Counted from the first letter of the stretch, positions 36,791-45,521 are shown. The stretch: 64,000 nt of DNA from DATGSL01 sp964645585 (GCA_964645585.1 CAZYAN010000001.1:62001-126000), one strand, 5' to 3'. Numbers and translations: made by a program. The notes: generated by a model from the letters alone, not told the origin.

Positions 36791-38266
36791 ATGACTACGG
36801 CACATTCCAACGTTCCCTCTCGCCGGTCTTCGCCCTATTCAAGCAGCGGCGTCAGCGAGGCGGAGATCGATCAGGCGATCCGCGGACCGGTCCGGTACTT
36901 CGCCGGCTGGGCGGTCTTCTGGCTGGTTGTCAGTTCCGTCTTTGCTTTGGTCGCCTCGCTGAAACTGCATTGGCCGGGGTTTCTGGATGGCATTGAGGTG
37001 CTGACTTATGGCCGCGTCGAGGCGGTCGCTTCGAATGCCTTTTTCTACGGCTGGGCGAGTTGCGCCGTGTTCGCCGCGGGGGTCTGGCTGATGGCGCGCC
37101 TATCGCAGGTCCGGCTAGGCAACAGCCCGCTGCTGTATGTGGCAGGCGCCTTTTGGAACATCGGGCTGCTCCTCGGTCTGGGAGGAATCCTGACCGGCTG
37201 GGCGACCGGATATTTTTCGTACCAATTGCCCGAATACACGGCACCGATTCTGCTGATTTCGTACGCGCTGATCGGGGCATGGGGAGTCTACGCCTTCCAT
37301 TCCCGGCAGTACCAAACCACATTTACGTCGCAATGGTATTTGCTGGCTGCCTTCTTCTGGTTCCCTTGGATCTACTCCGCCGCGCACACGATGCTGATCT
37401 GGGCGCCGGTTCGCGGAACGGTCCAGTCAATTGTAGAGGCTTGGTACAGCTATAATTTCTTCGCCTTATGGCTGGCTCCTGTCGCGCTCGCATTTATCTA
37501 TTATTTCCTTCCGAAGATTCTAGGACGTCCGATCCGTTACTACTATTTGGCGAAAGTCGGCTTTTGGACCTACGCGCTCCTCGCTCCCTGGATCGGGGTG
37601 TCGACCCTGTCGAGCGGTCCGGTTCCCGCGTGGGTCCCAACGGCGGGTATTGTCTGTGCGACCTTGATCTTGGCTCCGGTCGCTATCCTCTCGCTTAACT
37701 GGCTCAGCACGCTCAGCGGGAATTTTCATCGGGTGGGAAACAGCACAAGTCTGACGTTTATCTTGGTCGCGATAGCTGCCTTTTTTGTGTTCCACCTGAC
37801 ACAGACCCTCACCGTGTTTCGCAGCGCTCAGGAGGTTCTACAGTTCACGTATTTCCGAACGGCGCTGGAAGTCCTCGGAAGCTACGCGTTCTTTTCGATG
37901 GCTGCCTTTGGGGCCTTTTACTTCCTTTTGCCGCGCGTTTCCGGTAAGGGCTGGCTGTTCCCCAATATGATCAAACTTCACTTCTGGTGTGCGCTCAGCG
38001 GCTTGGTGCTTCTCATTGGCGGCCTCGCCATGGCCGGCTGGGTGCAAGGTGCCGCGATGCTCAATCCCGACACTGGTTTTGCCGGTGCGGGGAGCGGCTG
38101 GCTCACGGTCGCCAGCCTCGGATGGATTGTTTTGCTGGTCGGTCACGCGGCCTTCGCGTGGAATATTCTCGCATTGCTGACGAGTTCCCGCCCCGTGCCG
38201 GCAGCCGTCTCTGAAGCCTTGCTGGCAACTCCGCCCGAAATGAAGGTGCAAACGCAATCGACATGA
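36791..38266 (+). CDS. CcoN-like (cbb3 oxidase subunit I family) protein lacking haem/copper ligands
   Basis: 491 residues, about twelve membrane helices. Landmarks align well with cbb3 oxidase subunit I: LTYGRVEAVASNAFFYGW, VEAWYSYNFFALWLAPVALA followed by IYYFLPKILGRPI, FWTYALLAPWIGV, and a C-terminal FFSMAAFGAFYFLLPRVSGK. At each place where CcoN has a ligand the residue differs: low-spin haem His (LHTN) is A80 in VASN; the first CuB His (WYGHN) is Y221 in WYSYN; the CuB HH pair (GPHH) falls in VSTLSSG at about 270-276; haem b3 and low-spin His (GHVH) are E360 and L362. The eight His present lie elsewhere. It should therefore bind no haem-copper centre and is probably structural or quinol/proton related. 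Confidence 0.8.
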   Translation: MTTAHSNVPSRRSSPYSSSGVSEAEIDQAIRGPVRYFAGWAVFWLVVSSVFALVASLKLHWPGFLDGIEVLTYGRVEAVASNAFFYGWASCAVFAAGVWLMARLSQVRLGNSPLLYVAGAFWNIGLLLGLGGILTGWATGYFSYQLPEYTAPILLISYALIGAWGVYAFHSRQYQTTFTSQWYLLAAFFWFPWIYSAAHTMLIWAPVRGTVQSIVEAWYSYNFFALWLAPVALAFIYYFLPKILGRPIRYYYLAKVGFWTYALLAPWIGVSTLSSGPVPAWVPTAGIVCATLILAPVAILSLNWLSTLSGNFHRVGNSTSLTFILVAIAAFFVFHLTQTLTVFRSAQEVLQFTYFRTALEVLGSYAFFSMAAFGAFYFLLPRVSGKGWLFPNMIKLHFWCALSGLVLLIGGLAMAGWVQGAAMLNPDTGFAGAGSGWLTVASLGWIVLLVGHAAFAWNILALLTSSRPVPAAVSEALLATPPEMKVQTQST

Positions 38267-38934
38267 AGAACGGGTTATTCATTTTCATTGGGATCTTCGC
38301 GACCCTCGCCTTTTCGTGGTGGATGCTGATCTTCCTCAACGCGACGCATCCCTCCTACGGCATGCTGGATCCGCATGTGGACGAGATCACCGGCGCGTAT
38401 TACCCGGCACCTAATCTCGGCTGGCCGGAACGCGGCCGCGAGGTATACGCCGAACTGGGATGCGTCTCGTGCCACACCCAGCAAGTTCGACGTCCGGACT
38501 TCGGTGCCGACGCGGCCCGCGGCTGGGGCGAACGCCAAAGCGTCGCGCGCGATTACATCGGACATGAACGCGTTTACCTCGGCGGACTGCGCGTGGGTCC
38601 GGATCTTCGAAACGTCGGTGACCGCGAGGTGCCGGAGGAATGGAGCCACCTGAACTGGGAACAGTATCAGCATCTTCATCTCTACAACCCGCGACTGGTT
38701 GTTAACGAGTCAGTGATGCCTTCCTTTTCGTTTTTGTATGAGAGGCGCCAAATCGTGGGTGAGCCTTCGCCTGACGCGCTTCCGTTGACGACGGAACCTG
38801 GATACGAGGTGGTGCCAACGGAGCGGGCGGAAGCCTTGGTGCGTTACCTCCGGAGCCTGAGCCTCGACTATGAACTGCCGGAAGCCGTGCCCTCGGCGCC
38901 CGCTGCCACCGAGGAAGAGGGAGAACATGAGTAA
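38263..38934 (+). CDS. CcoO-like membrane-anchored monohaem cytochrome c
   Basis: 223 residues. One N-terminal membrane helix (about 4-26), then a periplasmic cytochrome c domain with C67-VSC-H71. The family signature of cbb3 oxidase subunit II is intact: CVSCHTQQVRRPDFG, ARGWGERQSVARDYIG, LGGLRVGPDLRNVGDR, HLYNPRLVVNESVMPSFSFL, with the likely Met ligand in VMPSF. Thus CcoO is conserved while its CcoN-like partner has lost its metals. It overlaps both neighbours (4 bp upstream, 8 bp downstream). Confidence 0.88.
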   Translation: MKNGLFIFIGIFATLAFSWWMLIFLNATHPSYGMLDPHVDEITGAYYPAPNLGWPERGREVYAELGCVSCHTQQVRRPDFGADAARGWGERQSVARDYIGHERVYLGGLRVGPDLRNVGDREVPEEWSHLNWEQYQHLHLYNPRLVVNESVMPSFSFLYERRQIVGEPSPDALPLTTEPGYEVVPTERAEALVRYLRSLSLDYELPEAVPSAPAATEEEGEHE

Positions 38935-39667
38935 GCAGAACAAAGGTTCAAAACGAATCGGACCAGGCGGACGTTGGAACTCTGTCGAGGCCGCGGGGGC
39001 TTCGGATGGCGACATCCAGCGCGTGCACGATGAGCTGGTGCATAATAAAGAAAGTCCGCGCGAGGGGTTTTCTCCCATCCCGATCTTTCTCGTTTTTCTT
39101 CTCAGTTTTCTGATCGTTTTCTCCGGCATTTATATGGTGTCGCGGTCGGACGATTTTGACCAGCTGGGCTTCAATGAAAGCCGTCGCCGATTTGCCTGGG
39201 CGGAAGATGCGGCACCCGCCGAGCAAGTCGATCCCGTTGTCCGAGCCGGGCAAGCGGTTTATACGCAGTGCGCGGCCTGCCACCAGCAGAACGGCCAAGG
39301 TTTGCCGGGTGCGTTTCCGCCGCTTGACGGTACCCGCTGGGTACAGGGGAGCAAAGAGCGGCTCATCCGGGTAGTTATGAATGGTTTGATGGGCTCGATA
39401 GAGGTCCAGGGGACGACTTATAATGGCGTGATGCCGAATCTTGGCTTGTCCGATGATGACATCGCCAGTGTGCTGACGTATATTCGGCAAGCTTGGTCGA
39501 ACGATGCGGGTCCGGTAACTGTCGAAGAAGTAGCAGCAGTCCGGGCGGAGGTCGGTCAGCGCAGTCCGTGGTCCCCAGAGGAACTTCTTGCGGCGTTTCC
39601 TCTCGAGGATCCAGCGGAGCTCGAATCAGCCGATACAGAAGAGAGTACGCAGCCTGAAACACCGTAG
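38927..39667 (+). CDS. Membrane-anchored monohaem cytochrome c (CcoP-position)
   Basis: 246 residues from ATG 38927, eight bases inside the preceding gene. A cytoplasmic N-terminus of about 48 residues precedes one membrane helix (about 50-71), the topology of CcoP. Only one haem c site is present, C115-AAC-H119, with MPNLGLSDDD giving the Met ligand; a normal CcoP has two. A 50-residue acidic tail follows the haem domain. As the last gene before a terminator it is probably the exit cytochrome of the ACIII-linked unit. Confidence 0.85.
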   Translation: MSKQNKGSKRIGPGGRWNSVEAAGASDGDIQRVHDELVHNKESPREGFSPIPIFLVFLLSFLIVFSGIYMVSRSDDFDQLGFNESRRRFAWAEDAAPAEQVDPVVRAGQAVYTQCAACHQQNGQGLPGAFPPLDGTRWVQGSKERLIRVVMNGLMGSIEVQGTTYNGVMPNLGLSDDDIASVLTYIRQAWSNDAGPVTVEEVAAVRAEVGQRSPWSPEELLAAFPLEDPAELESADTEESTQPETP

Positions 39668-39674
39668 GAAATGG

Positions 39675-39702
39675 AAAGCGCCATCGTGGCGCTTTTCTTT
39701 TT
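39675..39702 (+). terminator. Rho-independent terminator of the ACIII operon
   Basis: AAAGCGCC (39675-39682) pairs perfectly with GGCGCTTT (39688-39695) around a five-base loop, followed by TCTTTTT. It lies eight bases after the last cytochrome gene. Confidence 0.85.
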
Positions 39703-39748
39703 GTACGGATTCTTCCTTCCGGGGACGGTTTGACGCGGGTCTGGTTCT

Positions 39749-40552
39749 TCAGCCCCCCGAGAGTTCCCGCGACCTTTTCTGGGCGGCGAGCACAGTATCG
39801 ACAAGAATGGATCGAAAGCCGTGTTTTTCCATCTCCTGCAGTCCCGCGAGCGTCGTGCCGCCCGGAGAGGTGACTTGTTCCCGGAGTTTCTCCGGATCGA
39901 TCCCCGATTCCTGCGCGAGGCGAGCGGCGCCGGCAACGGTGGCCAGCGCGAGCTTGTGAGCAACGTCCGGCGCCAGCCCCGCTTTGATGCCCCCATCGCG
40001 CAGGGCGCAGATGAACTCAAACACATAGGCCGGCCCGCTGCCGCTGAGTCCCGTCACCGCATCCATTTGAGCCTCCGGTAATTCAACGGCTTCACCCAGG
40101 GATCCAAGTATGTTTTCGACCAGCGTTCGGTCTTCGGCGGACGGGGGATCGCGAAAGGCGAAGGCCGAGATTCCCGCGCCGATTTGGCCTGGCGAGTTCG
40201 GCATGACGCGCACGATATTTCGCGCATATGGAAAGGATTTGCCCAAGACATCGATGCGGCTGCCGGCGAGAATGGAAAGGAGGAGCGCCCCCCGGGTTAA
40301 TTCGCTGACTCGTGGATCGATCTCTTGCAGCTGTTGCGGCTTAAACGCGGCGATAACGACGGACGCGTCAGGAAGCAGTTCATCGAGCGAACGCGTGGCG
40401 TGAATTCCGGTGCGTTCCGCGAGTTTTTCGGCGGTATCATCGGGGCCGCTCGTACAGATAATCTGACCGGGCTCGAAGACCTTCTTCGCGAGGAGGCCGG
40501 TGACCATTGCGCCGGCCATGCGGCCGGCGCCGAGAAAGGCGATTTTGGGCAT
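39749..40552 (-). CDS. proC: Pyrroline-5-carboxylate reductase
   Basis: 267 residues. Last step of proline synthesis: NAD(P)H-dependent reduction of pyrroline-5-carboxylate. N-terminal Rossmann motif IAFLGAGRMAGAMVTGL; C-terminal signature GLSGSGPAYVFEFICALRDGG with the later TSPGGTTLAGL. Length is normal. The start codon abuts a tandem heptamer array that runs into the assembly gap, so no ordinary ribosome site can be seen upstream. Confidence 0.95.
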   Translation of the reverse strand: MPKIAFLGAGRMAGAMVTGLLAKKVFEPGQIICTSGPDDTAEKLAERTGIHATRSLDELLPDASVVIAAFKPQQLQEIDPRVSELTRGALLLSILAGSRIDVLGKSFPYARNIVRVMPNSPGQIGAGISAFAFRDPPSAEDRTLVENILGSLGEAVELPEAQMDAVTGLSGSGPAYVFEFICALRDGGIKAGLAPDVAHKLALATVAGAARLAQESGIDPEKLREQVTSPGGTTLAGLQEMEKHGFRSILVDTVLAAQKRSRELSGG

Positions 40553-40580
40553 GGGTTATTGGTTATCGGTTATTGGTTAT
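40553..40580 (+). repeat. Tandem heptamer array at the edge of the assembly gap
   Basis: Four perfect 7-base units, NGGTTAT (GGGTTAT, TGGTTAT, CGGTTAT, TGGTTAT), start immediately upstream of the proC start codon and run into the N run. On the far side (40681-40695) the pattern resumes as GTTAT TGGGTTAT TGA. The array probably spans the gap and broke the assembly. Confidence 0.8.
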
Positions 40581-40680
40581 NNNNNNNNNNNNNNNNNNNN
40601 NNNNNNNNNNNNNNNNNNNNNNNNNNNNNNNNNNNNNNNNNNNNNNNNNNNNNNNNNNNNNNNNNNNNNNNNNNNNNNNN
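40581..40680. other. Assembly gap (100 N)
   Basis: One hundred undetermined bases, a conventional scaffold-gap length, so the true distance is unknown. Flanked on both sides by the same heptamer pattern. Confidence 0.98.
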
Positions 40681-40738
40681 GTTATTGGGTTATTGATGGA
40701 GGGTGGGTGTGACGGCTCGTTTGCAGGTTGAGTCTTTT

Positions 40739-41689
40739 TTATCTTCTCCCCCAATGGCGGAGGGCGGCGAGGAGGAAGGCTTCCAACGCGGGACCTTCCT
40801 TTAAATTCACTGCCAGCAGGCCGGCGACCCGTTCCAGATCAGCCACGCTGTTAGTCAGCGCACGCGCGCCGCCCGGCTCAGTGAGCCGTCTTTGAGCAAA
40901 GGCGCGGAGACGATGTTCGATTGCAGCGAAGATCCGTGCGCGCAGCCCTGTCTGCAGACCTTGTGCAAGAGCCTCGCGTTCATCGTCGGTCATGTCCTCA
41001 GGAAGCTCTTCCTTCTGTTCGGACCAAGAGGCGGCGACGACTGCTTCCAGCAGGGGAGAGAATCGGGAAAGCAGTCCGTAGGCGCCCAAAACCTGGCGGG
41101 CAACGGCGCTTTTCGAGCTGAAGTCGGAATCGAATCCGTCCAGCCACTCGGTGAAGTCGTTGAGCCAGCTTTGGAGCGATTCGGGGAAGTCCTCTGCATT
41201 TTGGAGGGGCGGAAGGCGAAAATGCAGGCAGCGGCTTCGAATCGTCGGCAGAAGGAAGTGCGGACGCGTCGTCAGCAGCATCAAGGTCGTGTCCGCAGGC
41301 GGCTCTTCGAGCGTTTTGAGAAAAATATTCGCGGACGCATGGTTGAGACGGTCGGCGTCGTAGAGGATCGCGGTTTTTGCGCCTCCTTCCCGCGAGGAAT
41401 GGTGGACGGACCGGATCAAATCGCGGACGGCCCCGGCCCCGATTTGGCGCATTTTGCCTGCGGGACGGACGGGAAAAAAGTCTGGGTGGCGCGGAAGGGC
41501 GGCTGGATCGTTCGTCGGCGCGTTCAGGATCTTCAGCGCCAGGTGGTGAGCGGTCGTTTCGACGGCCTCACGATTCTCGCCGCTGATAATCAGGCTGTGC
41601 GACAGCCGGTTCGACTCGAGAGCGTCGAGAAGGACGCGCACCGGTCGCGTTGTCAGAGGGTCAGCGGTTGAGGAGAGGACAGATGGCAT
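40739..41689 (-). CDS. holB: DNA polymerase III delta prime subunit-like clamp loader protein
   Basis: 316 residues from ATG at 41689. AAA+ clamp-loader family: the N-terminal part has NRLSHSLIISGEN in place of a full P-loop, as usual for delta prime. Then follow AILYDADRLNHASANIFLKTLEEPPADT (sensor/SRC region) and TIRSRCLHFRLPP, the conserved Ser-Arg-Cys arginine finger block. The expected zinc-binding cysteines of classical HolB are not evident. It overlaps tmk by 29 bases on the same strand; tmk-holB is a common bacterial pairing, which supports the assignment. Confidence 0.85.
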   Translation of the reverse strand: MPSVLSSTADPLTTRPVRVLLDALESNRLSHSLIISGENREAVETTAHHLALKILNAPTNDPAALPRHPDFFPVRPAGKMRQIGAGAVRDLIRSVHHSSREGGAKTAILYDADRLNHASANIFLKTLEEPPADTTLMLLTTRPHFLLPTIRSRCLHFRLPPLQNAEDFPESLQSWLNDFTEWLDGFDSDFSSKSAVARQVLGAYGLLSRFSPLLEAVVAASWSEQKEELPEDMTDDEREALAQGLQTGLRARIFAAIEHRLRAFAQRRLTEPGGARALTNSVADLERVAGLLAVNLKEGPALEAFLLAALRHWGRR

Positions 41690-42320
41690 TCCAGATTTCT
41701 TCTTGAATCGTTTCCGGCGATTGCGTGCCGTCGATGACGACAAACCGGTCCGGAAACGATTTCGCGAGCACAAGGTACCCTTCACGCACCTTGCGGTAAA
41801 AATCAATGTTCTCTTCCTCCATCCGGTCGGGGAGGTCGCTCGCGCGATACCGAATCCGGCTGAGTCCGACTTCGGCAGGGACGTCCAAAACAATCGTCAA
41901 ATCCGGAATAAGCTCGCCGATAGCGAACTTGTTGATCGCGTTGACCGGATCGGCGGAAATCTTGCGGGCGACGCCTTGGTAAACGGTGGTTGAATCGAGG
42001 AAGCGATCGCAAAGAATGACTTTTCCCTTGTCGAGAGCGGGCAGTATCACTTCTCGCACAAGCTGGGCGCGGCTTGCCGCGAAGAGAAGAAGCTCGGTGG
42101 CGGGGCACATTTCTTTGCCCGCGGCGCTGTGCTTGAGCAGGTGCCGGATCTCTTCGCCGATTTCGGTGCCGCCCGGTTCGCGCGTGACGATGACGTCGCG
42201 ATCCGCTGCTTCGATACGCGAGACGAGGAGGCCGATCTGGGTCGATTTGCCGCTGCCTTCCGATCCTTCGAAGGTGATGAAAATTCCCTTCCGTTTCTTG
42301 CTGCCGCTGGCTGGTCTCAT
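41661..42320 (-). CDS. tmk: Thymidylate kinase
   Basis: 219 residues from ATG at 42320; the frame extends upstream but overlaps the kinase gene. Phosphorylates dTMP to dTDP. P-loop FEGSEGSGKSTQIGLL, DR(F/Y) motif VILCDRFLDSTTVYQG, base-binding TREPGGTEIGEEIR and the lid region YRASDLPDRMEEEN. Its start overlaps the stop of the PfkB gene by four bases (ATGA). Confidence 0.95.
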   Translation of the reverse strand: MRPASGSKKRKGIFITFEGSEGSGKSTQIGLLVSRIEAADRDVIVTREPGGTEIGEEIRHLLKHSAAGKEMCPATELLLFAASRAQLVREVILPALDKGKVILCDRFLDSTTVYQGVARKISADPVNAINKFAIGELIPDLTIVLDVPAEVGLSRIRYRASDLPDRMEEENIDFYRKVREGYLVLAKSFPDRFVVIDGTQSPETIQEEIWNAICPLLNR

Positions 42321-43435
42321 TGGGCGTTCCACTCGCGGAGAAACTGATCGATCTCGTTCAAGGATGGGCTGCGGGCTTGGCGAACATAGTAGCCCGAAGT
42401 GCAGACTCCGAGAGTGAGGCAGGTTTCTGGCGCCGCTTCCATGAGGAGTCCGAGACAATAACCGGCATTGAAGTGGTCGCCGGCACCGGTCGTGATCCGC
42501 GGCGAATCGGTGTACGGTCCCGGAACCCAGAAGGTGTCATGTCGGGTAGCGCAGGCGGCCGAGTCGCGCGGATGAATAATGACGGCGTCGATTTGCAGCT
42601 TCTGCCGGATCCGGGAGGTGAGGCGCCGAAGGCCGGCTTCGTTCGGCTCTTCGGGTTCGATATCGAGCGCGCGAGCGACTGCCAGACCTTCTTTGAAATT
42701 GAGACCGAGGAAGGCGCTTCCCCAGTCTTGAAAGCGCCCGATTGTGCGCAGCACGGCGGTGAGGTCGCCTGCGGAGCGTTTCTCCGGATCAGCGAGGTCA
42801 AAGAAGAAGAGCCGCTGGTCGCGGGGGGGGAGGACAGGCAGCGCGCGGTCGAGGAGGCCTTGAAAAATCTGGTTCATGTGGGGAATCATCGTCCAGTTCA
42901 CCAGCGCGAAGAGATCGGCCCGCGAAAGGATGTCGAGAAACGCGCCCTCGCCGATTTGGGCGATCATCCTGTCGTAAGTAATCTCGCCCAGGCTCGCCAT
43001 CTCGCCGAGCATGATCTTGCCGTCCTTAAATTCCAAGGCGTGGGTGATGCCGGGATCGGCCAGCGAGATCGCCTGCGCCTTTTCCGCGAGCGGTTTGAAC
43101 AGCGGGTGAATCTCCGGTTTTCCGAGAGCGCCGATGTAACGCAGTGAAACTCCCGCGGCAAGCAGCGCGGTCGCGAGGATCGGGCCGTTGCCCCCGAATT
43201 TTTCGAGGCGCGGGTGGAGTTCGATATTCGTGCTTTGCCCGGCCGCGCGAGAGATGCGCGCGCCAAATTCCGCAATCGTCGGGATCGGCGTAAAGTCGTC
43301 GCCGGGACCAAAACGCTGGGAGACCGGCTGGCGGATCTTGTCGATGAATCCGTCGAAGCCGACCAAACTCGATTTTGATGCGACCCGGCCCCGTTTGGAC
43401 TCGATTTCACGCAGCGTTGTTGCCTTGAAATTCAT
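42317..43435 (-). CDS. PfkB-family carbohydrate kinase
   Basis: 372 residues. Ribokinase-like fold: N-terminal LVGFDGFIDKI, substrate block KFGGNGPILATALLAAG, and the C-terminal signature ITTGAGDHFNAGYCLGL with catalytic Asp in GAGD. The family phosphorylates sugars or nucleosides, and the substrate is not readable here. First gene of a three-gene operon with tmk and holB. Confidence 0.88.
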   Translation of the reverse strand: MNFKATTLREIESKRGRVASKSSLVGFDGFIDKIRQPVSQRFGPGDDFTPIPTIAEFGARISRAAGQSTNIELHPRLEKFGGNGPILATALLAAGVSLRYIGALGKPEIHPLFKPLAEKAQAISLADPGITHALEFKDGKIMLGEMASLGEITYDRMIAQIGEGAFLDILSRADLFALVNWTMIPHMNQIFQGLLDRALPVLPPRDQRLFFFDLADPEKRSAGDLTAVLRTIGRFQDWGSAFLGLNFKEGLAVARALDIEPEEPNEAGLRRLTSRIRQKLQIDAVIIHPRDSAACATRHDTFWVPGPYTDSPRITTGAGDHFNAGYCLGLLMEAAPETCLTLGVCTSGYYVRQARSPSLNEIDQFLREWNAQ

Positions 43436-43543
43436 CGTCTTTGTAAAGAATCAAGAAAATCCGCTGGCCTTCGAAACATCAACACCAATTGGCTTTCAAA
43501 TTCCCATTGATTCCTATTCTGAATTGAAAAACACTACCGCCCT

Positions 43544-44260
43544 ATGATTCCGGATGCGCTGATCGTGCCCTTTTTCGCTCAAGGAGGGGACCCGAGTGTC
43601 CTGACGTATTTTTCCCAGTCGAATCTGGCTGGTAAGTTCATCATCGTGCTCCTGATCATTTTCAGCGTGATCGCATGGACGATCATGATTGGGAAATACT
43701 TGGAACTCAATAAACTGCAGCAGCTGAACTACGCTTTTGACGACCGTCTCAAAGAGATGCCGATCCTGCTGGACGCCGGCCGGCCCGCAAAAGTGAATCC
43801 AAATATTCCCTACAGCTTTCTCTACGGCGAAGCGGCATCAGCCTTCTACCGGCTGGATCACGACGACAGGGAGCGGTCGCCGAGTGATCGGATCAAGATG
43901 CGGATGGGGCACGTTGAGAACGCGCTCCAGCGAGCGGTGTCGCGCATGTGTTCGAATTACGAATCGCGGATGGTCTTCCTGGCGACGATCGTCACCGGCG
44001 CGCCGTTTTTGGGTCTGCTCGGCACGGTCTGGGGAGTGATGGACTCCTTTGGAGCGGTCGCCCTGCGCGCAAGCGTAACGCTGCAAATGCTCGCGCCCGG
44101 TGTTTCCGGAGCCCTTCTGACCACTGTCGCCGGTCTCTTCGTCGCGATCCCGTCCGTTTTTGGCTACAACATTCTGTTGACGAAGACGAAGGCGATGATC
44201 ACAGAGCTGGAAAACTACGCCAGCCACCTCGCTGACCGGATTGAAATCGAAAACACCTGA
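43544..44260 (+). CDS. exbB: ExbB/TolQ-type proton channel subunit
   Basis: 238 residues, three membrane helices: FIIVLLIIFSVIAWTIMIG, then MVFLATIVTGAPFLGLLGTV and GALLTTVAGLFVAIPSVFGY. The last two carry the MotA/TolQ/ExbB signature. With ExbD it converts proton motive force into movement of a TonB or TolA protein. It is followed at 26 bp by exbD and then a TonB-like gene. TolQ is possible, but no pal/tolB genes follow, so ExbB is preferred. Confidence 0.88.
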   Translation: MIPDALIVPFFAQGGDPSVLTYFSQSNLAGKFIIVLLIIFSVIAWTIMIGKYLELNKLQQLNYAFDDRLKEMPILLDAGRPAKVNPNIPYSFLYGEAASAFYRLDHDDRERSPSDRIKMRMGHVENALQRAVSRMCSNYESRMVFLATIVTGAPFLGLLGTVWGVMDSFGAVALRASVTLQMLAPGVSGALLTTVAGLFVAIPSVFGYNILLTKTKAMITELENYASHLADRIEIENT

Positions 44261-44286
44261 CGTTCAGGCTTGTTTTACCTCTACCG

Positions 44287-44706
44287 ATGGCACGCGACTT
44301 CAGAAGAAACCGGCAACTCAGCGCAATCGCCGAACCAAACGTCACGCCATTGCTCGACCTGGCGTTTTCGCTGCTGATTATCTTCATGATCACGACTCCG
44401 CTGCTGGAACAGACGATTCCCCTCGACCTTCCTTCGCAAGGCGCGTCATCGCAGACACCGCGCGAGGAGGCCCGTCATGAACAGATTTCGATCGTGGAGC
44501 CTGGGCGGTATCACTGGAAAGACGAGACTTTGAGTCGCGACGAACTGGTCCCGGTTTTACGCGACCTCGCCCGCCAGCAGGATCCCCCGATTCTCCACAT
44601 CCGCGCCAACCGTGATCTGCCTTACCAGGAGGTTGTTACACTGATGGATCTCCTCGGCCGGCACCAATTGACGAAGATCAGCCTCGATACGGCGATCGGA
44701 AACTAG
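44287..44706 (+). CDS. exbD: ExbD/TolR-type biopolymer transport protein
   Basis: 139 residues. Cytoplasmic basic N-terminus (RDFRRNRQLSAIAEPN), then the single helix with VTPLLDLAFSLLIIFMITTP, in which Asp is the conserved proton-carrying residue, then a periplasmic domain with DLPYQEVVTLMDLLGRHQL. Partner of the preceding channel gene. Confidence 0.9.
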   Translation: MARDFRRNRQLSAIAEPNVTPLLDLAFSLLIIFMITTPLLEQTIPLDLPSQGASSQTPREEARHEQISIVEPGRYHWKDETLSRDELVPVLRDLARQQDPPILHIRANRDLPYQEVVTLMDLLGRHQLTKISLDTAIGN

Positions 44707-44711
44707 GAACC

Positions 44712-45521
44712 ATGCGGCCCGAATCCAAAAACGCATTTGTGCTGGCGTCGATCCTTCATTTGGTGTTCGTCGGACTTCTGCTGTTTTTCAGCGTCTGGCA
44801 ACCACTGAAGAAAGAACCCGAACCGGTGGTCATGACGCTGTTCGCACCGCCCGCTCCAATGGATTCCGAGCCAGTGCCTGAGCCGGAGCCAGAGATCGAA
44901 ACGGTTTCGTTTGATTTTAAGCCGGTGCCTCTCGTGCCGATTCCGCCGGAGCCGCCGCCGCCGGACCCCGCACCGCCACCGCCGCCGAAACCGAAACCTG
45001 AACCAAAACCCGAGCCGAAGCCGGCGCCGAAACCAGAGCCTCCTCCTCCGCCGAAGGTCAGTTATCAGGAGTTTCGTCAAAAGAATCCGGAACCGAAACC
45101 GAAGCCGCCGCGGCAAAATCCTCCAGCCCCTTCTGCGCCGCCGGTCACGGTGCCGCGCATCGACACCAGCAAGATCGTCAAAAGCCTCGAGACGATGATG
45201 TCTCGCGAAACTGCCGAGCGAGTCAGCCGGCAGTCGCCGTCAGACCAAGCCGCGCTTCACGCCTATTTTGAGCGGGTGAAGGCGACTGTCCGCGGCGCAT
45301 GGGCCAAACCGGCAGGCTTGCACGATCAGCTGCGGGTTTCCATCAGTTTTCACATCAGTGCCGACGGACGCATCAGCGGCGCCCGCGTGGCTTCTTCCTC
45401 GGGTAATGCCATCTTCGATCAGTCGGTTCTCGCCGCTTTCAACCGGGCCGGTTCCGTCGGCCCGACCCCGGACGGCAATTCGTATCCTCTCCGTCTCGAG
45501 TTTCGGATGACGGATGGGTAG
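44712..45521 (+). CDS. TonB-like energy transducer
   Basis: 269 residues. N-terminal anchor helix (about 11-29), then a Pro/Glu/Lys-rich stretch (about 40-150, with PPPPPKPKPEPKPEPKP) able to span the periplasm, then a C-terminal domain of TonB/TolA type (VSISFHISADGRISGARVAS, GNAIFDQSVLAAFNRAG). Five bases after exbD. It transmits energy to outer-membrane receptors. A TolA-like role cannot be excluded, since the C-terminal part with VKATVRGAWAKP resembles both. Confidence 0.85.
   Translation: MRPESKNAFVLASILHLVFVGLLLFFSVWQPLKKEPEPVVMTLFAPPAPMDSEPVPEPEPEIETVSFDFKPVPLVPIPPEPPPPDPAPPPPPKPKPEPKPEPKPAPKPEPPPPPKVSYQEFRQKNPEPKPKPPRQNPPAPSAPPVTVPRIDTSKIVKSLETMMSRETAERVSRQSPSDQAALHAYFERVKATVRGAWAKPAGLHDQLRVSISFHISADGRISGARVASSSGNAIFDQSVLAAFNRAGSVGPTPDGNSYPLRLEFRMTDG

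Noticed and set aside
36791..38266. Functional cbb3 terminal oxidase
   Set aside because: General similarity suggests it, but the positions of all six metal and haem ligands are substituted.
40553..40695. CRISPR array at the assembly gap
   Set aside because: The repeats are 7-base units in direct tandem with no spacers.
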